A DNA stretch of 64,000 nt from Angiostrongylus vasorum (lineage: Eukaryota > Nematoda > Chromadorea > Rhabditida > Metastrongylidae). The position numbers were made by a program, and so were the translations under genes. The notes beneath the pieces are model-generated. The model saw nothing but the letters and a program-made list of their open reading frames with translations. It made no database searches and had not been told where the DNA came from. Below are positions 51,201 to 60,109 of the stretch, piece after piece; position 1 is the stretch's first letter, and every line of letters starts with the position of its first letter. The stretch spans positions 124,001 to 188,000 of the forward strand of contig JADANN010000268.1 in the NCBI GenBank assembly GCA_018806985.1, in the 5' to 3' direction.

Positions 51201-54200
51201 TTCAGTGTTCTTCGATTGAGAACGGGAAAAAGTAATACACCGGGAGTGAAATGTGGAAAAAAGAAATCGGTGGGGGAACAACTGATAGAAGAACAGAAGA
51301 AAAAACTTGAGAGAGAAGAAAGTAGTGAAGACGAAGAAAATTTGGATATGAATTAAGAGAAGATGAAGGGAATAAACAGGAAGAGAGCAAGGTGACGATG
51401 CAGAAGGTAACAGACCGCCAAAGAAGGGGTATGGGGATAAGAAAGAAGATGGAGGAAAAAAAAAGATACAAGGAGGAAGAAACGAAAGAGGAAGATCTAG
51501 GCTGTCAAAAACTCTGGAAGAGTTTATCCAACCAGTAAATCTGGCTTACGGTTGATGGCACTCTCCTCTGTTCACAAAAGATCGAAAGTTTAAGAGAATA
51601 TTGGTTTTCAATGATCAAAAAGTAGGAAACAGAGTCCGATTGGACTTCTGAATAAACCAGCAGTGTTTGCTAGAACAAGACATTGGTTTCGTTAAGAAGC
51701 TATATTTATGGATACTAAATAATTGCTCCTCCCAACGGCTTACCGCCCGGTCGTGGTTGAGAGGTGCTCTTGGATGTCAGGCTGCGATGTGCAGCGGCGA
51801 ATTAATCCCACTGGCAGGGTCTCCCAAGTTGAGAAGGCGTACGGCGCTTCTATTAGGGAGCCCAGCTAAGAGTAAACCAATACCAAGATCCACCACCGTC
51901 CTGCGATGAGACTAGTCGCATGGTGGCAAATCTCCCTCTGGTTCTCAAGGACGGCGACTTCCTGTGGTGGTAAAGACCCGCGGCAGACTTTGACCAGGCT
52001 GTTCCGGGACTACAGGGAATCACAATAGCTAAACCAGTAAAACTCCGAAAAAATTGAGACAATGTTGTAGTCCGCACAACCAATGAGGATGGGCCATCCA
52101 AGTATCCAAGTAACTAAGTAAATAATTGCTTGGAAAACATCTCTATGTTTATTCTGAAATTACGTTCTTAAAAAATGGGCAGCAGAACTTTCAGAAACCT
52201 GAACCACATACTTAAACAAGCACCATGTCTGCGAACATCGTTGGAAATGGGTTAAGTAGTGTATACTTTTGCGAAATCTCTAGAAGTATCTCAAAGTGTT
52301 CTACAAAGTTTGACTCATAAGTCAACTTTTCACTATCCATGAATTTTTCGCGATGCAGATATTTATGGCTAGTTACTCTTATTACCCAAAAAAAGATAGC
52401 TAAAATAATGTATTCATCATACTAATGATTCGTTCTGTGACCGTTTGCAGAATACCAGGAGAGCATCATTTGTGTGCTGTGATACGTTTCACCTACGGAA
52501 AATACCGTGTCGTTGGTCTAATTTCATTCGAGGATGTTATAGAGCAAGTGTTCGGCGATATTGAAGTAAGTCGATTGTTTTAAAACTACACCTTTTCACG
52601 GCTGAGAGAAAGACGAATAGAATGCGTATGGCGTGGTGCTGAACGCGTTAGTCTCCGGATAGTACAATAGCGTGTTCGATCCCCACCGCAAACATGCGAT
52701 ACGGAGTTTTTCAAATATCTCAGCATCATTGTTGTTAAGTATTTTGTATTTTATATTATCGTATTAAATTTTGCTATGTCAGAAGGAAAAGGCAGTAAAT
52801 AGAAAGTGACTACTACACATTTTTCTGAAAACTTCTCGACAGCTATTATTCAGGACGATTCTGATAAGATGTGGAACAGCCGTCGTGCCGGAATTCACAA
52901 GGATCAGCAGACATTGGATTGGTTTCGATTGCCTGATGCCGAACAACCTATTGGATTAGGCGTGAACGCTACACTCAGATTGATTCAGGTAGCTTTCAAA
53001 TTCAGTCGAATTCTGTGTTTTTTTAATGAGAAGACCAACAACTCCATTCTGCTTGCTTCACAGCTCAGCACTTAGATGGAGCCGTGCCAACTAAAATAAG
53101 AGTGCTGAGAATTCTGACCAATTCCAAACAATGTAAGAAAGTCATCTTAAGCCTTATTTACCTAGAGTTCATTAAAAGGGTAAGGGATAAATCGTTCGCA
53201 ATTGATCGATACCCTGAGGATGCGCCATGCATTTGACTCCATTCACAGCATCGCAAAGGAGACTGAATGCATATTTGGCTTCTACACTGACTTCATCCAG
53301 TTTACCATTGGATCAAGTCTGTGTTTTTTACCTTTCCAAACAACTCTGGTACAAGTTTGGTGACTTCGTGGGGATGTATGGCTAGGTTGCTTTAAGACCG
53401 GGAATCCAACCAACCAACCAACCAACATATTCATCGCAAGGGCACCTCTAACCACTGCTCCACTCAAATGTATTCATTTACATGGAGATAATTCAGAGTG
53501 TCTTCGATATTTGCCCGTTGTTAGTTACACTTGGCTATGATGTCCTTCGTATGAAAGGCTTGTTAACTTCACGAAAACCTAAACAACTTGATGAGGACGA
53601 GATGATAAAGCATTTTAGTAATCGAAAGTAGGTTTTCTTAAATGTTTCAATATCGTTACTGTCGTTTGTGACGCTCGAAAACAAAATTTCTAGAGAACTA
53701 ACAAACTTCACATGTTTAAGAATGCTGATTTTCTTTGATGGAAGTATTATCGTTGAGAGCAGCAGGATGAGAACATATCGACTTGATGCAAACCGATCCG
53801 ATTTCCGTCCATATATCTGGGGAAAGTCGTTGGTTAAGCGAGTTTTCAAAGTGAATATTCTGTACTTTAAAAACTGACTTTGCTTTAGTCTGAGCACTAC
53901 TAATCAATATTTTCTCAGACAACTAAGCTAAAAAGAGGTTATTACAAAACTCCTGTTTCGCTAACGTTTCGGTGTCTTCGTCTTCTTCAGAGCCGAACTG
54001 ATTCTACCGTCGGCAGTCGTTTGTCTTCGCGATGTAGGCCTCCATAGTGACATCGAGTCGAATGTCCGAATCAATAACCTCGTCCTTCATAAAAGGGTAC
54101 TGCCGAGTAAGATCCTTTATACGAGCGGTACTCCAATCCACAACACTAGACTCGATGCGGCTAGGAACACCCACATTGCCACATCGACCAGTGGTGGACC

Positions 54201-57140
54201 ATCGACTCGGATCGCTGTAGCTCTGGAGAAGGTGAAGGCAGCGAGACTTTAGCCGAATAAAAAATTTTATAACAAACTTCTGTTAACTTCATCTAAGAAA
54301 ATAGTGAATAATATGTCTCTAAATCTCGACGACAACCAGTTCCCCTACGCTGTTCTTGTTTTATTCTAACATTCACCGAGATTTAGGAGCGTCTACATAG
54401 TCTATCATGCCTAGATGAACCTCTTGGATACAGAATGCAGTCGATTCCCCCGAAAATTCGAGCATTGACGGCAACATCATATTTCGAGGTTCATGATGAA
54501 GAAAGCTTTGAAATTCTTCATTATCAATTAAGTATTAACGACAGATTTTAGCTCTCTGAGAACGATATCCTAAATGGACTAATGGAACCCGGAGATGTAG
54601 GATACGAACTTTATAAGGTCTACAATTTTTTTTCCCTAAAAGCGGTTTTAACGTTATTACCACTGCGCTGAACTAACAACAATAAATATATTAAATCCTG
54701 CTGCCCATACGTTATTACAAAATTTCTGAAATACTCAAAGCGTCAAGCACACGTATGGCCCTGGTTGATTCAGCTCAGGTTAGCCAACCCTCCTACCCTT
54801 TTCTTTCCGGAATCGGAAATTTGCTACAAAGAGTGGTGCCTGGCATCAGCCTTCCCCTGCAATTCACAAAAAGCCGGCGACTGTCTGTGGTGGAAACATG
54901 AAATAGCCATAGCACTGTTGTCTCGGGGCTGTGTTGACGTTCAAAAAAAATTTGACGATTATTTAATTTTTTTTAAACATCTACTCATCATCTGCAAACA
55001 TGAGGGAAGGATGAGTATCATCGTTTCTTTTTGGTGGAAATCCAACCTTCAATGACTTTGACCAAAAGTGAAAAAGAAAAGAAAAAAGATATCTCAATCC
55101 TAGAAAGCCTGGATCTGTCACGGATGAATAAGAAGACTTGTACATTGTTGGAAAGGATTTGTGCATTTTAATAATTCTTCACTTGATACTTGCTTGGATA
55201 CTTGGATGGCCTGTCCTCACTGATTGTGCGAGCCACAGCATAATTTCCACTTTTTTGGAGTTTTGCTGGCTGCTGGCTTAGCCACTGTGGTTCCCTGGGG
55301 TCCTGAGATCAGCCTGACGAAAGTCTGCCTCTGGTCGTCAGCACCATGGGCAGTCGCCGCCCAAGTGGACCGGAGGGAGATTTGCCATCATGCGACTTTG
55401 ACACCACGACACTGGTGGATTCTGGTATTGCTTCACTCTTAGCTGGGCTTCTTGATGAAAACGCTGGACTCCTTGTCATCTTGAGAGGCCCTGCCAGGGG
55501 GACGAATCCCCCCGCTGTACATCGCAGCCCACACCCAGGAACACCTCTCAGCCACGATTAGGTAAGCCGTCGGGAGAAATTATTCTTTACTTCCAATAAT
55601 AAGGTTGACTGTAGACATAAATATGTCCTTCAATGCGTTCCAGACGATTCGCATTGATATCAATTCGTAGGATGCTAATAGTTAACTTTAAACCAACTTT
55701 TATCTCTTTACATTACGCAGAAAATCTAGCTCTTGTTGACTAGTGTCCTTAAATGTCAGTTCCACCGTTCAGTTTTCTGCACTCAGTGAAACAGCTCTTG
55801 ACACTAAAGAAGGCGAATTATCGAGCAAACAAGCAAGTATGTTAAACTAGTTATACCCATGGTTTTGTCAACAATACAGAAACCTCACGACTCGCCACTT
55901 GCAATGATCTAACTGATCAATTGATTGATTGGTCCACATTTGACCTACTATCGATCTGTGATAAAAATATTGCATCTGAAATTGAATGAAAAAGTAAGGT
56001 CTAGAGTGGAAAAAAATTGGCTCGTTCAAAGAAGCTAACGATAACAATGAAGCAATTGCTGAAGTGTTTAGTGGATGAGCTAGAGAGCACACAATGTTCA
56101 CCAGCAGATGGAAAACCAATCCGAACAACCACACCGAAGCGACGCGGCGAACTTTTCAGTGTAGGTTTTTGCTTTTCTTTGATTGACTTGAAAGAATACA
56201 TCACCGCACAGAAGAACTATCTCTCCAATGCTTTTTTAGTAAATAATAAGTTAAAATTGTGATCCTCAGCTTAACTGGGTTCGTTGCCGATTTGGGCTCC
56301 CCAGATCAATCCCGCTGACGGGTGATTGCTGATGGCAAAAGATCGTTAGAATTAGCTGAGAGACAGGCGAAACGGAGGACCCGGATGGTGTGGTGGTGAA
56401 TGCGTTACACCCCCGGAAAGGACATTATCGCATTCGTTCGCCACCGCAGACATCTGCCGTCCGGAGTTTTGCAAATATCTCAGCATCAATTGAAGTTTTC
56501 TCTCCCATGATTTTCATTTTTAAGGGAAAAACCCAAAACCGAATTAGTTTTCACCTTCCCTTTCATTCCAGTCCATTTCGCGCTATTACAACAACTGACC
56601 CTAGTATAACAACGCTACCTATATAATGTAGCACTGTGAAGATGTTGCAGACATATCTCTGTGTTTCTGCTTTTTCAGAAAGATCCCACAACTCACGTTC
56701 TACTCGCTTCTCTGGAGAAGTTGACACGCGCTCATAAAGGCAACAAATCTAATCTCGGACAGTCAGACTCTCTAAGCGACATATCAGAGCGACGAGTAGC
56801 TTCCCATACACCAGATGACCGTTTGATGACAGCAAAAGAATCGTTAGTACGTAAAGGACCACCATCAAAAAAGCCTGCAGTACGAGAAGAAACTAGACCT
56901 CTTTTGAAGGACCTCAGTTTGGAAGCGTTACCGTCTAAAGAAATCACAACTATACCAACGCCAAAACACTCCAAGCTGACAAAGAGCGGAAATGCTAAGG
57001 CAAAACAGGACGTTAAGAACTCTGCTGGCGTAATTCAATCTGTAAAATCACAAAAAATCACAATAGACAATGGACAGGACAGAAAACCATCCACAAAGGA
57101 GAAATTCGCCCTACTTCCATTTCTTAAGAAGAAGCAATAA
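31886..57140 (+). CDS. CNNM family (ancient conserved domain) magnesium transporter/regulator gene
   Basis: CNNM proteins are membrane proteins linked to Mg2+ efflux and homeostasis. Supported exons are: 31886-31965, 32167-32299, 36366-36680, 36755-36877, 41267-41341, 41428-41571, 46286-46367, 46422-46528, 47314-47406, 47994-48071, 48596-48653, 52459-52565, 52854-52988 and 53069-53132. Weaker exons are 53721-53832, 54415-54531, 56005-56160 and 56679-57140 (TAA). From exon 1 to 53132 all splice phases agree. Domain order matches the family: signal peptide, extracellular part, DUF21 with CSGANFAYM and EIVPQ, CBS1 with MMTPMED and [11 protein letters not shown]2 with [18 protein letters not shown], then a cyclic-nucleotide-binding-like region. 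The start follows ttatttttcag, a possible spliced-leader site. Introns hold most of the window's transposons. The gene could have further small exons in the extracellular and C-terminal parts. Confidence 0.9.
32486..32690 (-). repeat. S1 SINE copy, 5' truncated
   Basis: On + it has the tail ataaaaggaacgaataaagc, then tgcattcgacttcaccaaac and ctaccgatgtatccactcag. The head is missing. It lies in a CNNM intron. Confidence 0.8.
33078..33203. repeat. (AT)n microsatellite at a SINE tail
   Basis: Two blocks of alternating TA, with TATACA interruptions, abut the 3' end of the antisense S1 copy at 33204. The second block is about 60 bp of uninterrupted AT. Confidence 0.95.
33204..33472 (-). repeat. 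S1 tRNA-derived SINE copy next to the AT repeat
   Basis: The body is cttggaggtgactgaatgca, the centre tacaagtttggtgccaattt, and the head gaccactgcgccgtacgcac. The usual tail is replaced by the AT microsatellite. Confidence 0.88.
33525..36075 (-). mobile_element. RTE-B LINE in a CNNM intron, near full length but dead
   Basis: On the minus strand, endonuclease remnants lie at 36075-35500. The RT domain runs 35120-34200, with [31 protein letters not shown], and the catalytic block [10 protein letters not shown]. The C-terminal region extends to about 33765 ([16 protein letters not shown]) and on to 33525. Stops and frameshifts break the frame between 34566 and 34301. It is antisense to CNNM. 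The overall arrangement fits the RTE clade; it is distinct from RTE-A in sequence and 3' end. Confidence 0.85.
36366..41571 (+). CDS. CNNM DUF21 transmembrane exons
   Basis: The exons are 36366-36680, 36755-36877, 41267-41341 and 41428-41571. The first holds FQIC (a conserved F-x-x-C before the membrane in this family), then a membrane helix ([16 protein letters not shown]) running into CSGANFAYM, the counterpart of the SG-x-N motif. The second has [20 protein letters not shown]. The third ends EIVPQ; the fourth resumes [20 protein letters not shown] and reaches [15 protein letters not shown]. The last intron (41342-41427, 86 bp) is inferred because the conserved frame changes there; its acceptor (attaaaag) is poor. 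The 5' end of the first exon could be 36375 instead. A 4.4-kb intron between the second and third holds an RTE-B and an S1 copy. Confidence 0.85.
37920..40130 (-). mobile_element. RTE-B LINE copy 2 in a CNNM intron, 5' truncated
   Basis: This minus-strand copy has an RT region with [31 protein letters not shown], and a mutated catalytic block in which FADD reads FANDIVVI. The linker region is at 39700-39440. The 5' end matches RTE-B copy 1 only up to about 40125, so most of the endonuclease is absent. The Asp-to-Asn change at the RT active site alone would inactivate it. Confidence 0.85.
40850..41140 (-). repeat. S1 tRNA-derived SINE copy near a CNNM exon
   Basis: This full-length antisense copy has, on +, the tail aaaagggtaaacgataaaga, centre cccagacaagtctggtacca and head gaccactgcgccacaagccc. 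It ends 126 bp before the CNNM exon at 41267. Confidence 0.92.
41935..43540 (-). mobile_element. RTE-A copy, 3' half, in a CNNM intron
   Basis: On the minus strand, this runs from RT (palm and thumb regions near 43260-42600) to the C-terminus and the 3' tail (on +, cttgcatacttggatgcatg). Matches to the copy at 63-64 kb are clear along its length. Frameshifts are frequent. Its 5' half continues beyond an FB element inserted at about 43545-43945. Confidence 0.8.
43545..43945. repeat. FB fold-back element, intact palindrome inserted in RTE-A
   Basis: The left arm begins gctgagatatttgcaaaact and passes ggtgggagaacgaacgcgct and tgcgggtccttcgtttcgcc. The right arm runs back through gggcgaaacgaaagacccc and ends cttgcaaatatctcagcttc. 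Arms of about 130 bp pair around a 75-bp loop (gacgggtgattgctggtggc). Each arm carries the tRNA-like segment tggtggtgaacgcgttactc with gcgcgctcgttccccacc. The 3' side continues gccatgaaaaacagtaggca. Confidence 0.85.
43950..45300 (-). mobile_element. RTE-A copy, 5' half (endonuclease and 5' region)
   Basis: On the minus strand it has [13 protein letters not shown] (the endonuclease N-terminal motif region), [15 protein letters not shown], then [15 protein letters not shown] and [14 protein letters not shown]. Several frameshifts occur. It joins the 3' half across the FB insertion. The 5' end is about 45175-45300, judged by the match to 25.5-25.8 kb. Confidence 0.8.
45335..45572 (-). repeat. 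S1 SINE copy with internal deletion
   Basis: On + it has the tail aaagctaaaaggataaacct, then cttcattaagcatcgcttgg, followed directly by the gccgatgttttgggccagta part; about 35 bp of body is missing. The head is gcactgcgccacacgcgccc. A short TA-rich repeat (45575-45604) follows. Confidence 0.88.
45605..45995 (+). repeat. S3 tRNA-derived SINE copy, full length
   Basis: The head is gggcggatagcacagtggta (box A) with box B agttcgattcccgctcc. The central block is accaagcctctcatcccctg and attggtagcggacttgtctgg. The 3' part has cacgtaaaagctggaagatc and an A-rich tail (aaattaaaaaataaataaa). Head and tail differ from S1. Confidence 0.88.
46286..52565 (+). CDS. CNNM CBS-pair exons
   Basis: The exons are 46286-46367, 46422-46528, 47314-47406, 47994-48071, 48596-48653 and 52459-52565. 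They encode, in order: [16 protein letters not shown] (linker helix after DUF21), [19 protein letters not shown] and MEDAFVV (CBS1 start), [12 protein letters not shown] (CBS1), [29 protein letters not shown] (CBS2 start), and [10 protein letters not shown] with [19 protein letters not shown] (CBS2 end). Phases match across all five introns. The last acceptor is ataccag at 52458, chosen over ttgcag at 52450 because only it restores the frame. The largest of these introns contains the PLE and an S2 copy. Confidence 0.9.
46680..46968 (+). repeat. S1 tRNA-derived SINE copy, near consensus
   Basis: The head is gcgcgtgtggtgcagtggtc, box B ggaatcgatcc, centre ggtaccagacttgtctggga, and tail agctttatcctttttatcc. 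It lies in a CNNM intron and is one of the best-preserved copies. Confidence 0.93.
47528..47775 (+). repeat. S1 SINE copy with internal deletion
   Basis: The head is gcgcatggcacagttgtcag, box B gggatcgatccc, and the centre is intact to gtctggaaggatagcagcat. About 40 bp are missing before cgccagatatgcattcaacc. The tail is gagctgtatccctttttttt. Confidence 0.88.
48096..48482 (-). repeat. S2 element copy 25 bp after a CNNM exon
   Basis: On + it has the tail gtttacttacttggacactt, then tggctcgtattcactggttg, and ends cccaagatgaggcggtaaac. It begins about 25 bp beyond the donor of the exon ending at 48071. Confidence 0.88.
48983..49137. repeat. Left inverted arm of the PLE
   Basis: On + it reads cgtcgttttcttgttcagca through catttacttccataaaaaa to cttcttcagagcttggaagg. 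It is an inverted copy of 50868-51026. The minus strand carries a hammerhead-like core (ctgaagaagg ... gccgaaacg). Confidence 0.75.
49140..50790 (-). mobile_element. Penelope-like element with RT and GIY-YIG endonuclease, decayed
   Basis: PLEs are retroelements with an RT related to telomerase and, often, a GIY-YIG nuclease. On the minus strand, RT lies at about 50790-50120 ([34 protein letters not shown] with the catalytic YVDD, and [11 protein letters not shown]). A linker lies at 49949-49720 ([12 protein letters not shown]). The GIY-YIG part is at about 49690-49480 ([14 protein letters not shown], then EYIGETGRP). Stops and frameshifts interrupt it. It sits in a CNNM intron, antisense, between inverted arms. 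Confidence 0.85.
50868..51026. repeat. Right inverted arm of the PLE
   Basis: On + it reads ccttccaggctctgaagaag, then acgatgctgccgaaacgtca, to gctgaacatgaaaacgacg. It mirrors 48983-49137. Confidence 0.75.
51220..51500. repeat. Long purine-rich tract
   Basis: About 280 bp strongly biased to A and G on the + strand (agaggaagatctagg, gaagaaagtagtgaagacga, gaaagaagatggagg). It is not a clean tandem repeat. The minus-strand open frame is a composition effect. Confidence 0.8.
51725..52120 (+). repeat. S2 element copy, full length
   Basis: It starts cccaacggcttaccgcccgg, contains ccaagatccaccaccgtcct, and ends ccaagtatccaagtaactaa. It lies in the CNNM intron that also holds the PLE. Confidence 0.9.
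52600..52800 (+). repeat. FB element, right arm only
   Basis: It has ggctgagagaaagacgaata, then the tRNA-like segment gcgtggtgctgaacgcgtta with a canonical box B (gtgttcgatcccc), the end tcaaatatctcagcatcatt, and the aaaggcagtaaatagaaag tail. It ends about 55 bp before a CNNM exon. Confidence 0.75.
52854..57140 (+). CDS. CNNM cyclic-nucleotide-binding-like region and C-terminus
   Basis: Firm exons are 52854-52988 ([24 protein letters not shown]) and 53069-53132 ([13 protein letters not shown]), in phase with the CBS exons. Candidates are 53721-53832 ([12 protein letters not shown], resembling the LILQGxVEVE strand of CNNMs), 54415-54531 ([19 protein letters not shown], resembling the VRALSDLQxxKV segment), and 56005-56160. 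The last of these joins in phase 0 to 56679-57140, a Lys/Ser-rich tail ending LPFLKKKQ and TAA. The joins 53132-53721, 53832-54415 and 54531-56005 do not match in phase, so one or more small exons are missing or an exon edge is wrong. The last two exons could belong to a separate gene. Confidence 0.6.
53170..53470 (-). repeat. Divergent S1 SINE copy
   Basis: On + it has the tail aaaagggtaagggataaatc, then cgcaattgatcgataccctg, a degraded centre (caactctggtacaagtttgg), a CCAA micro-expansion in the head region, and ccactgctccactcaaatg. Confidence 0.7.
53934..54290. repeat. Palindromic element with hammerhead-like arms
   Basis: The left arm has ggttattacaaaactcctg, gctaacgtttcggtgtcttc and gtcttcttcagagc. 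The right arm (54225-54290) has gctctggagaaggtgaaggc, gcgagactttagccgaata and ttataacaaacttctg and is roughly its inverse. The middle shares ccacatcgacc and gtggaccatcgactcgg with 14.4 kb. It looks like a small non-autonomous relative of the PLE flank. Confidence 0.55.
55184..55582 (-). repeat. S2 element copy
   Basis: On + it has the tail acttgatacttgcttggata, then ggcctgtcctcactgattgt, and ends cagccacgattaggtaagcc. It sits between CNNM candidate exons. Confidence 0.88.
56238..56500 (+). repeat. FB element, core and right arm
   Basis: It has aagttaaaattgtgatcctc, gacgggtgattgctgatggc, the tRNA-like segment tggtgtggtggtgaatgcgt, gcattcgttcgccacc, and the end gcaaatatctcagcatcaat. It lies between the last two CNNM candidate exons. 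Confidence 0.8.
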
Positions 57141-57900
57141 GTGTTCTACGTTAAATTTCTTAATTAAAAGTCTTTAATAAGAAGCGGTTTTGGATTTTGA
57201 TTTGTTTTATGATGAGCATTAATCTGCATCAGTACTTGTTCACTAACATGCAGAAATTGTATCGAACACGTTAAATTCCTTTAGATACATAGTGTTTATG
57301 CATCTTCAGTTCTGCTATTCCACTGAATCTCTCAAGTGGCATGATAGGTATCGATGAAGCCTAGATTTGTCCCACCCAGTTCTCGATACCACCCTATGGG
57401 TTGGACTTGCTATTAAGCATACGAAAGCATTAGGCTTTTCATGTAATGCTTTTTTAACTGTGTGTGGCAAAAAAGCGTATTCCGCTTTCCCGAGAAGGTA
57501 GTGTCGTATGGGCACTTATGCAGCTTGTTTGGAAGAAGATGATAAACCAAAAAGCCCATGGTTTTCATCCGCGCTAAATCAGCACTGAAAGTACACCGAA
57601 ACAATCGCCGTGTATTCCTTTAGTGGTACTGTGAAAGTAATGGAGTCACCGTTAGATAGGCAACGATAGCACAGATAGCGATCACAGCTATGTAACCCGA
57701 ACGACATATTTCTCTCAAAATATCCTCTGTATCGCCTATCCTATGATCGCTATACTAGCGGAGATAGTACAGCAAAATAAATCAAAAGAAGCAGTGTGCC
57801 CTGCATTGTGTCTGAAAAAGACTACTGAACAATCCGATGATGCCGGGCTGAGTATCTACATTTTTGCTGGAAAATCCTTTCACTTCTTCGCTGTGCAGTG
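57141..57900. other. Intergenic stretch downstream of CNNM
   Basis: A possible poly(A) signal (aattaaaag, then tttaataag) follows the TAA at 57140 within 40 bp. Nothing else was recognised. Confidence 0.45.
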
Positions 57901-57904
57901 GGTA

Positions 57905-58172
57905 AAAAAGGATAAACCTCTCGGCGTTGATCAATTCCTGAGTGGTGCGTAATGGATTTGACTTCATCAAGTATTGTTAGAGCTGCTTCAATGCATGCGT
58001 GACGTATGCAATTACTGGCGATGGTATCGTGTCAGTACCTACCCTCTCTGACAGGTCTGATAGCAGTTTGTCGTGCCCTGAGGATGGAATGACTGGTGAG
58101 CCTGGGAAGCAGGATTGAACCCAAGTGTGTTGCAGAGCGCCCCCTAACCACTGGGCTAGATGTGTCCCCATA
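57905..58172 (-). repeat. Divergent S1-related SINE
   Basis: On + it has the tail gtaaaaaaggataaacctct, then ggcgttgatcaattcctgag, a diverged centre (gacaggtctgatagcagttt), and the head ccctaaccactgggctagat. It represents a distinct subfamily. Confidence 0.7.
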
Positions 58173-58174
58173 CA

Positions 58175-58915
58175 CTGCGTAATGAAATAATATTATCACC
58201 GACAAATGACAAGCAAAGTGCAATTGATGCTCGGGAAATTACCACCTTTCGAACATCTGAAACGATAAAAGATGAGAAAAAAGGCATACTTGCAAGGTAG
58301 GCAAACGAAATTTTAATAAATCCTTCTTGCATCTTTTGGGATCTTGTAGGGAAAGGCCACAACATGGTTGTTTTGTTAGGAGCCGATTCCTCTACTATTA
58401 TTGTGTTTATACGTGTTACGTCTGACCATACTTGTTTCCTCGGTCTCTCGGTTGGCAGGGCAGTAATGGACTGAAATGATTGTTGAGAGAAAGCCAATGT
58501 ATGCTTTGCAAGTGTCCATTTTTAATCATCACAGAGATCGCCCGTCACCGAAGTGTCCGCCGTAACTCTATTGTAGGTACCGACAACTATTTTGTCCGGA
58601 GAAATCGATGAAAGACTAGCATCCATTCCTCAACGTTTAAACTAACCCATCCTAAACTATAAAGTGGTAGAGAAATCCAACTAATAAAATACACGCGCTT
58701 ATGAGAAACATGTTTCGAACACCCACCAGTACCGGAACAAAGCAGAGGGAAGTTGGCATGATACTGACGCGCTAAATGGCCATTTCCAATCGTTACGAAG
58801 CTATAGTTCATCGGGATAGATATGGAAGAAAGCCACGATCCAAACGATAATTCTGGAGAGAATAAGGTCCTGTTCATCATGCTCTTCATTTCCACTTAAT
58901 AAAGCACCGCTACAA
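58175..58915. other. Gene-free stretch, nothing recognised
   Basis: Open frames on the minus strand (58156-58895) lack supporting splice sites or motifs. Confidence 0.4.
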
Positions 58916-58921
58916 ATGTGT

Positions 58922-59207
58922 TGCGGCGCTTATAGCGCAGTGGTCGAAGGCGTTCTTCGACACACACATGGGATCGATCTCCGTGCGCCAGGCTCGCCAA
59001 GCCTTCTCTCTCTCTGGAGTCGGCAAATTGGTACCAGACTTGTCTAGGAAGATAGTAGCACTGGCTCGATACATCGGTAGGCCACTGCGAGTCACTGTAA
59101 AGACCAAATATGCATTCAATCACCTCCAACAATGCTTAATGAAGTCGAATGCACGGCGGATTCCTCAGGGTTTGATCAACACCAAGAGCTTTATCTCTTC
59201 TTCTTTT
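58922..59207 (+). repeat. S1 tRNA-derived SINE copy
   Basis: The head is gcgcttatagcgcagtggtc, box B gggatcgatctc, centre ggtaccagacttgtctagga, and tail agctttatctcttcttctttt. Confidence 0.92.
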
Positions 59208-59234
59208 ATTTACAAATGTGTTACTTAAATAGGG

Positions 59235-59935
59235 CCCGTTTAGAAAAAATCGGTGGCTAAGAGTGGAGTATCACCGAACGCTCTAAAATGTCAGCTAATT
59301 CGCAAGCGATTGTATGACCGCCTATGCGGAACACCAAATTGCATAATTTGTCCCATCCATAGAGGCAGTAATTGCATGAGCTTGGGCGTGGTATACCTAA
59401 ACTCTTGCAAAGCATCCAGAGCCGAATACATTGGCGAAACGGGTAGACCACTTAGCCTCGAACAAAACACTCCACTAGACACGCACTGGGCACGAGGACA
59501 GAACATGAGAGATTTCGAAGTAAAAATCAGTATCTCCGCTCAGGAATCTAAACTGGGCGAAAAACTCTTGAAATGTTGTGGATAAATCCCAAAGATCCAA
59601 AAATGAATCACAATGAAGCCTTGTGATCATTTGTTATCTCGTAACATATCTCGGGCTCATAGTTTCTGAACTGGGCCGGCCAGACACATTCCTCACCCAT
59701 GGAAGTCTCTGTGCGGCTAAGCTCCATTAAATATCTGGAAGACTTCAAAAGAACAAAGTGGTGAGTGCTCAAGAGAAGGTTTTTACTATGCGAGTGAATA
59801 TTTATGAACTAAATTTCTTCTGCCTGATGCTACGAAAGTGTTTGACTGCTTGGGCTGCTTGTCATTCAACCTCTCCAAGCTCTGAAGAAACCAAACCGCC
59901 GAAACGTCAAATTGTATTGTAATAAACGTATTCAT
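59235..59935 (+). pseudogene. PLE 3' fragment: GIY-YIG domain and terminal motif
   Basis: The translation has LIRKRLYDRLCGTPNCIICP, LGVVYLNSCKA and [14 protein letters not shown], all from the GIY-YIG endonuclease region. Further on are pieces of the C-terminus. At 59876-59925 the ctctgaagaaaccaaaccg and gccgaaacgtca words repeat the hammerhead-like core of the PLE arms. The RT domain is absent. Confidence 0.75.
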
Positions 59936-60109
59936 GAATAGAATGTTCACGAAAAGCTTACTGTACAGTTGACAAGCAGACTGGGTGCTGCTGAAAACAT
60001 CAACGTTTTTGCGGACCCTCTAGTATAGAAGTGGCGAAGATCGAGATATTTCCAAGCCACAGATATTTCTCTCACTTGGATATCGCACAGATAGCCTAAG
60101 TTGTTGCAA

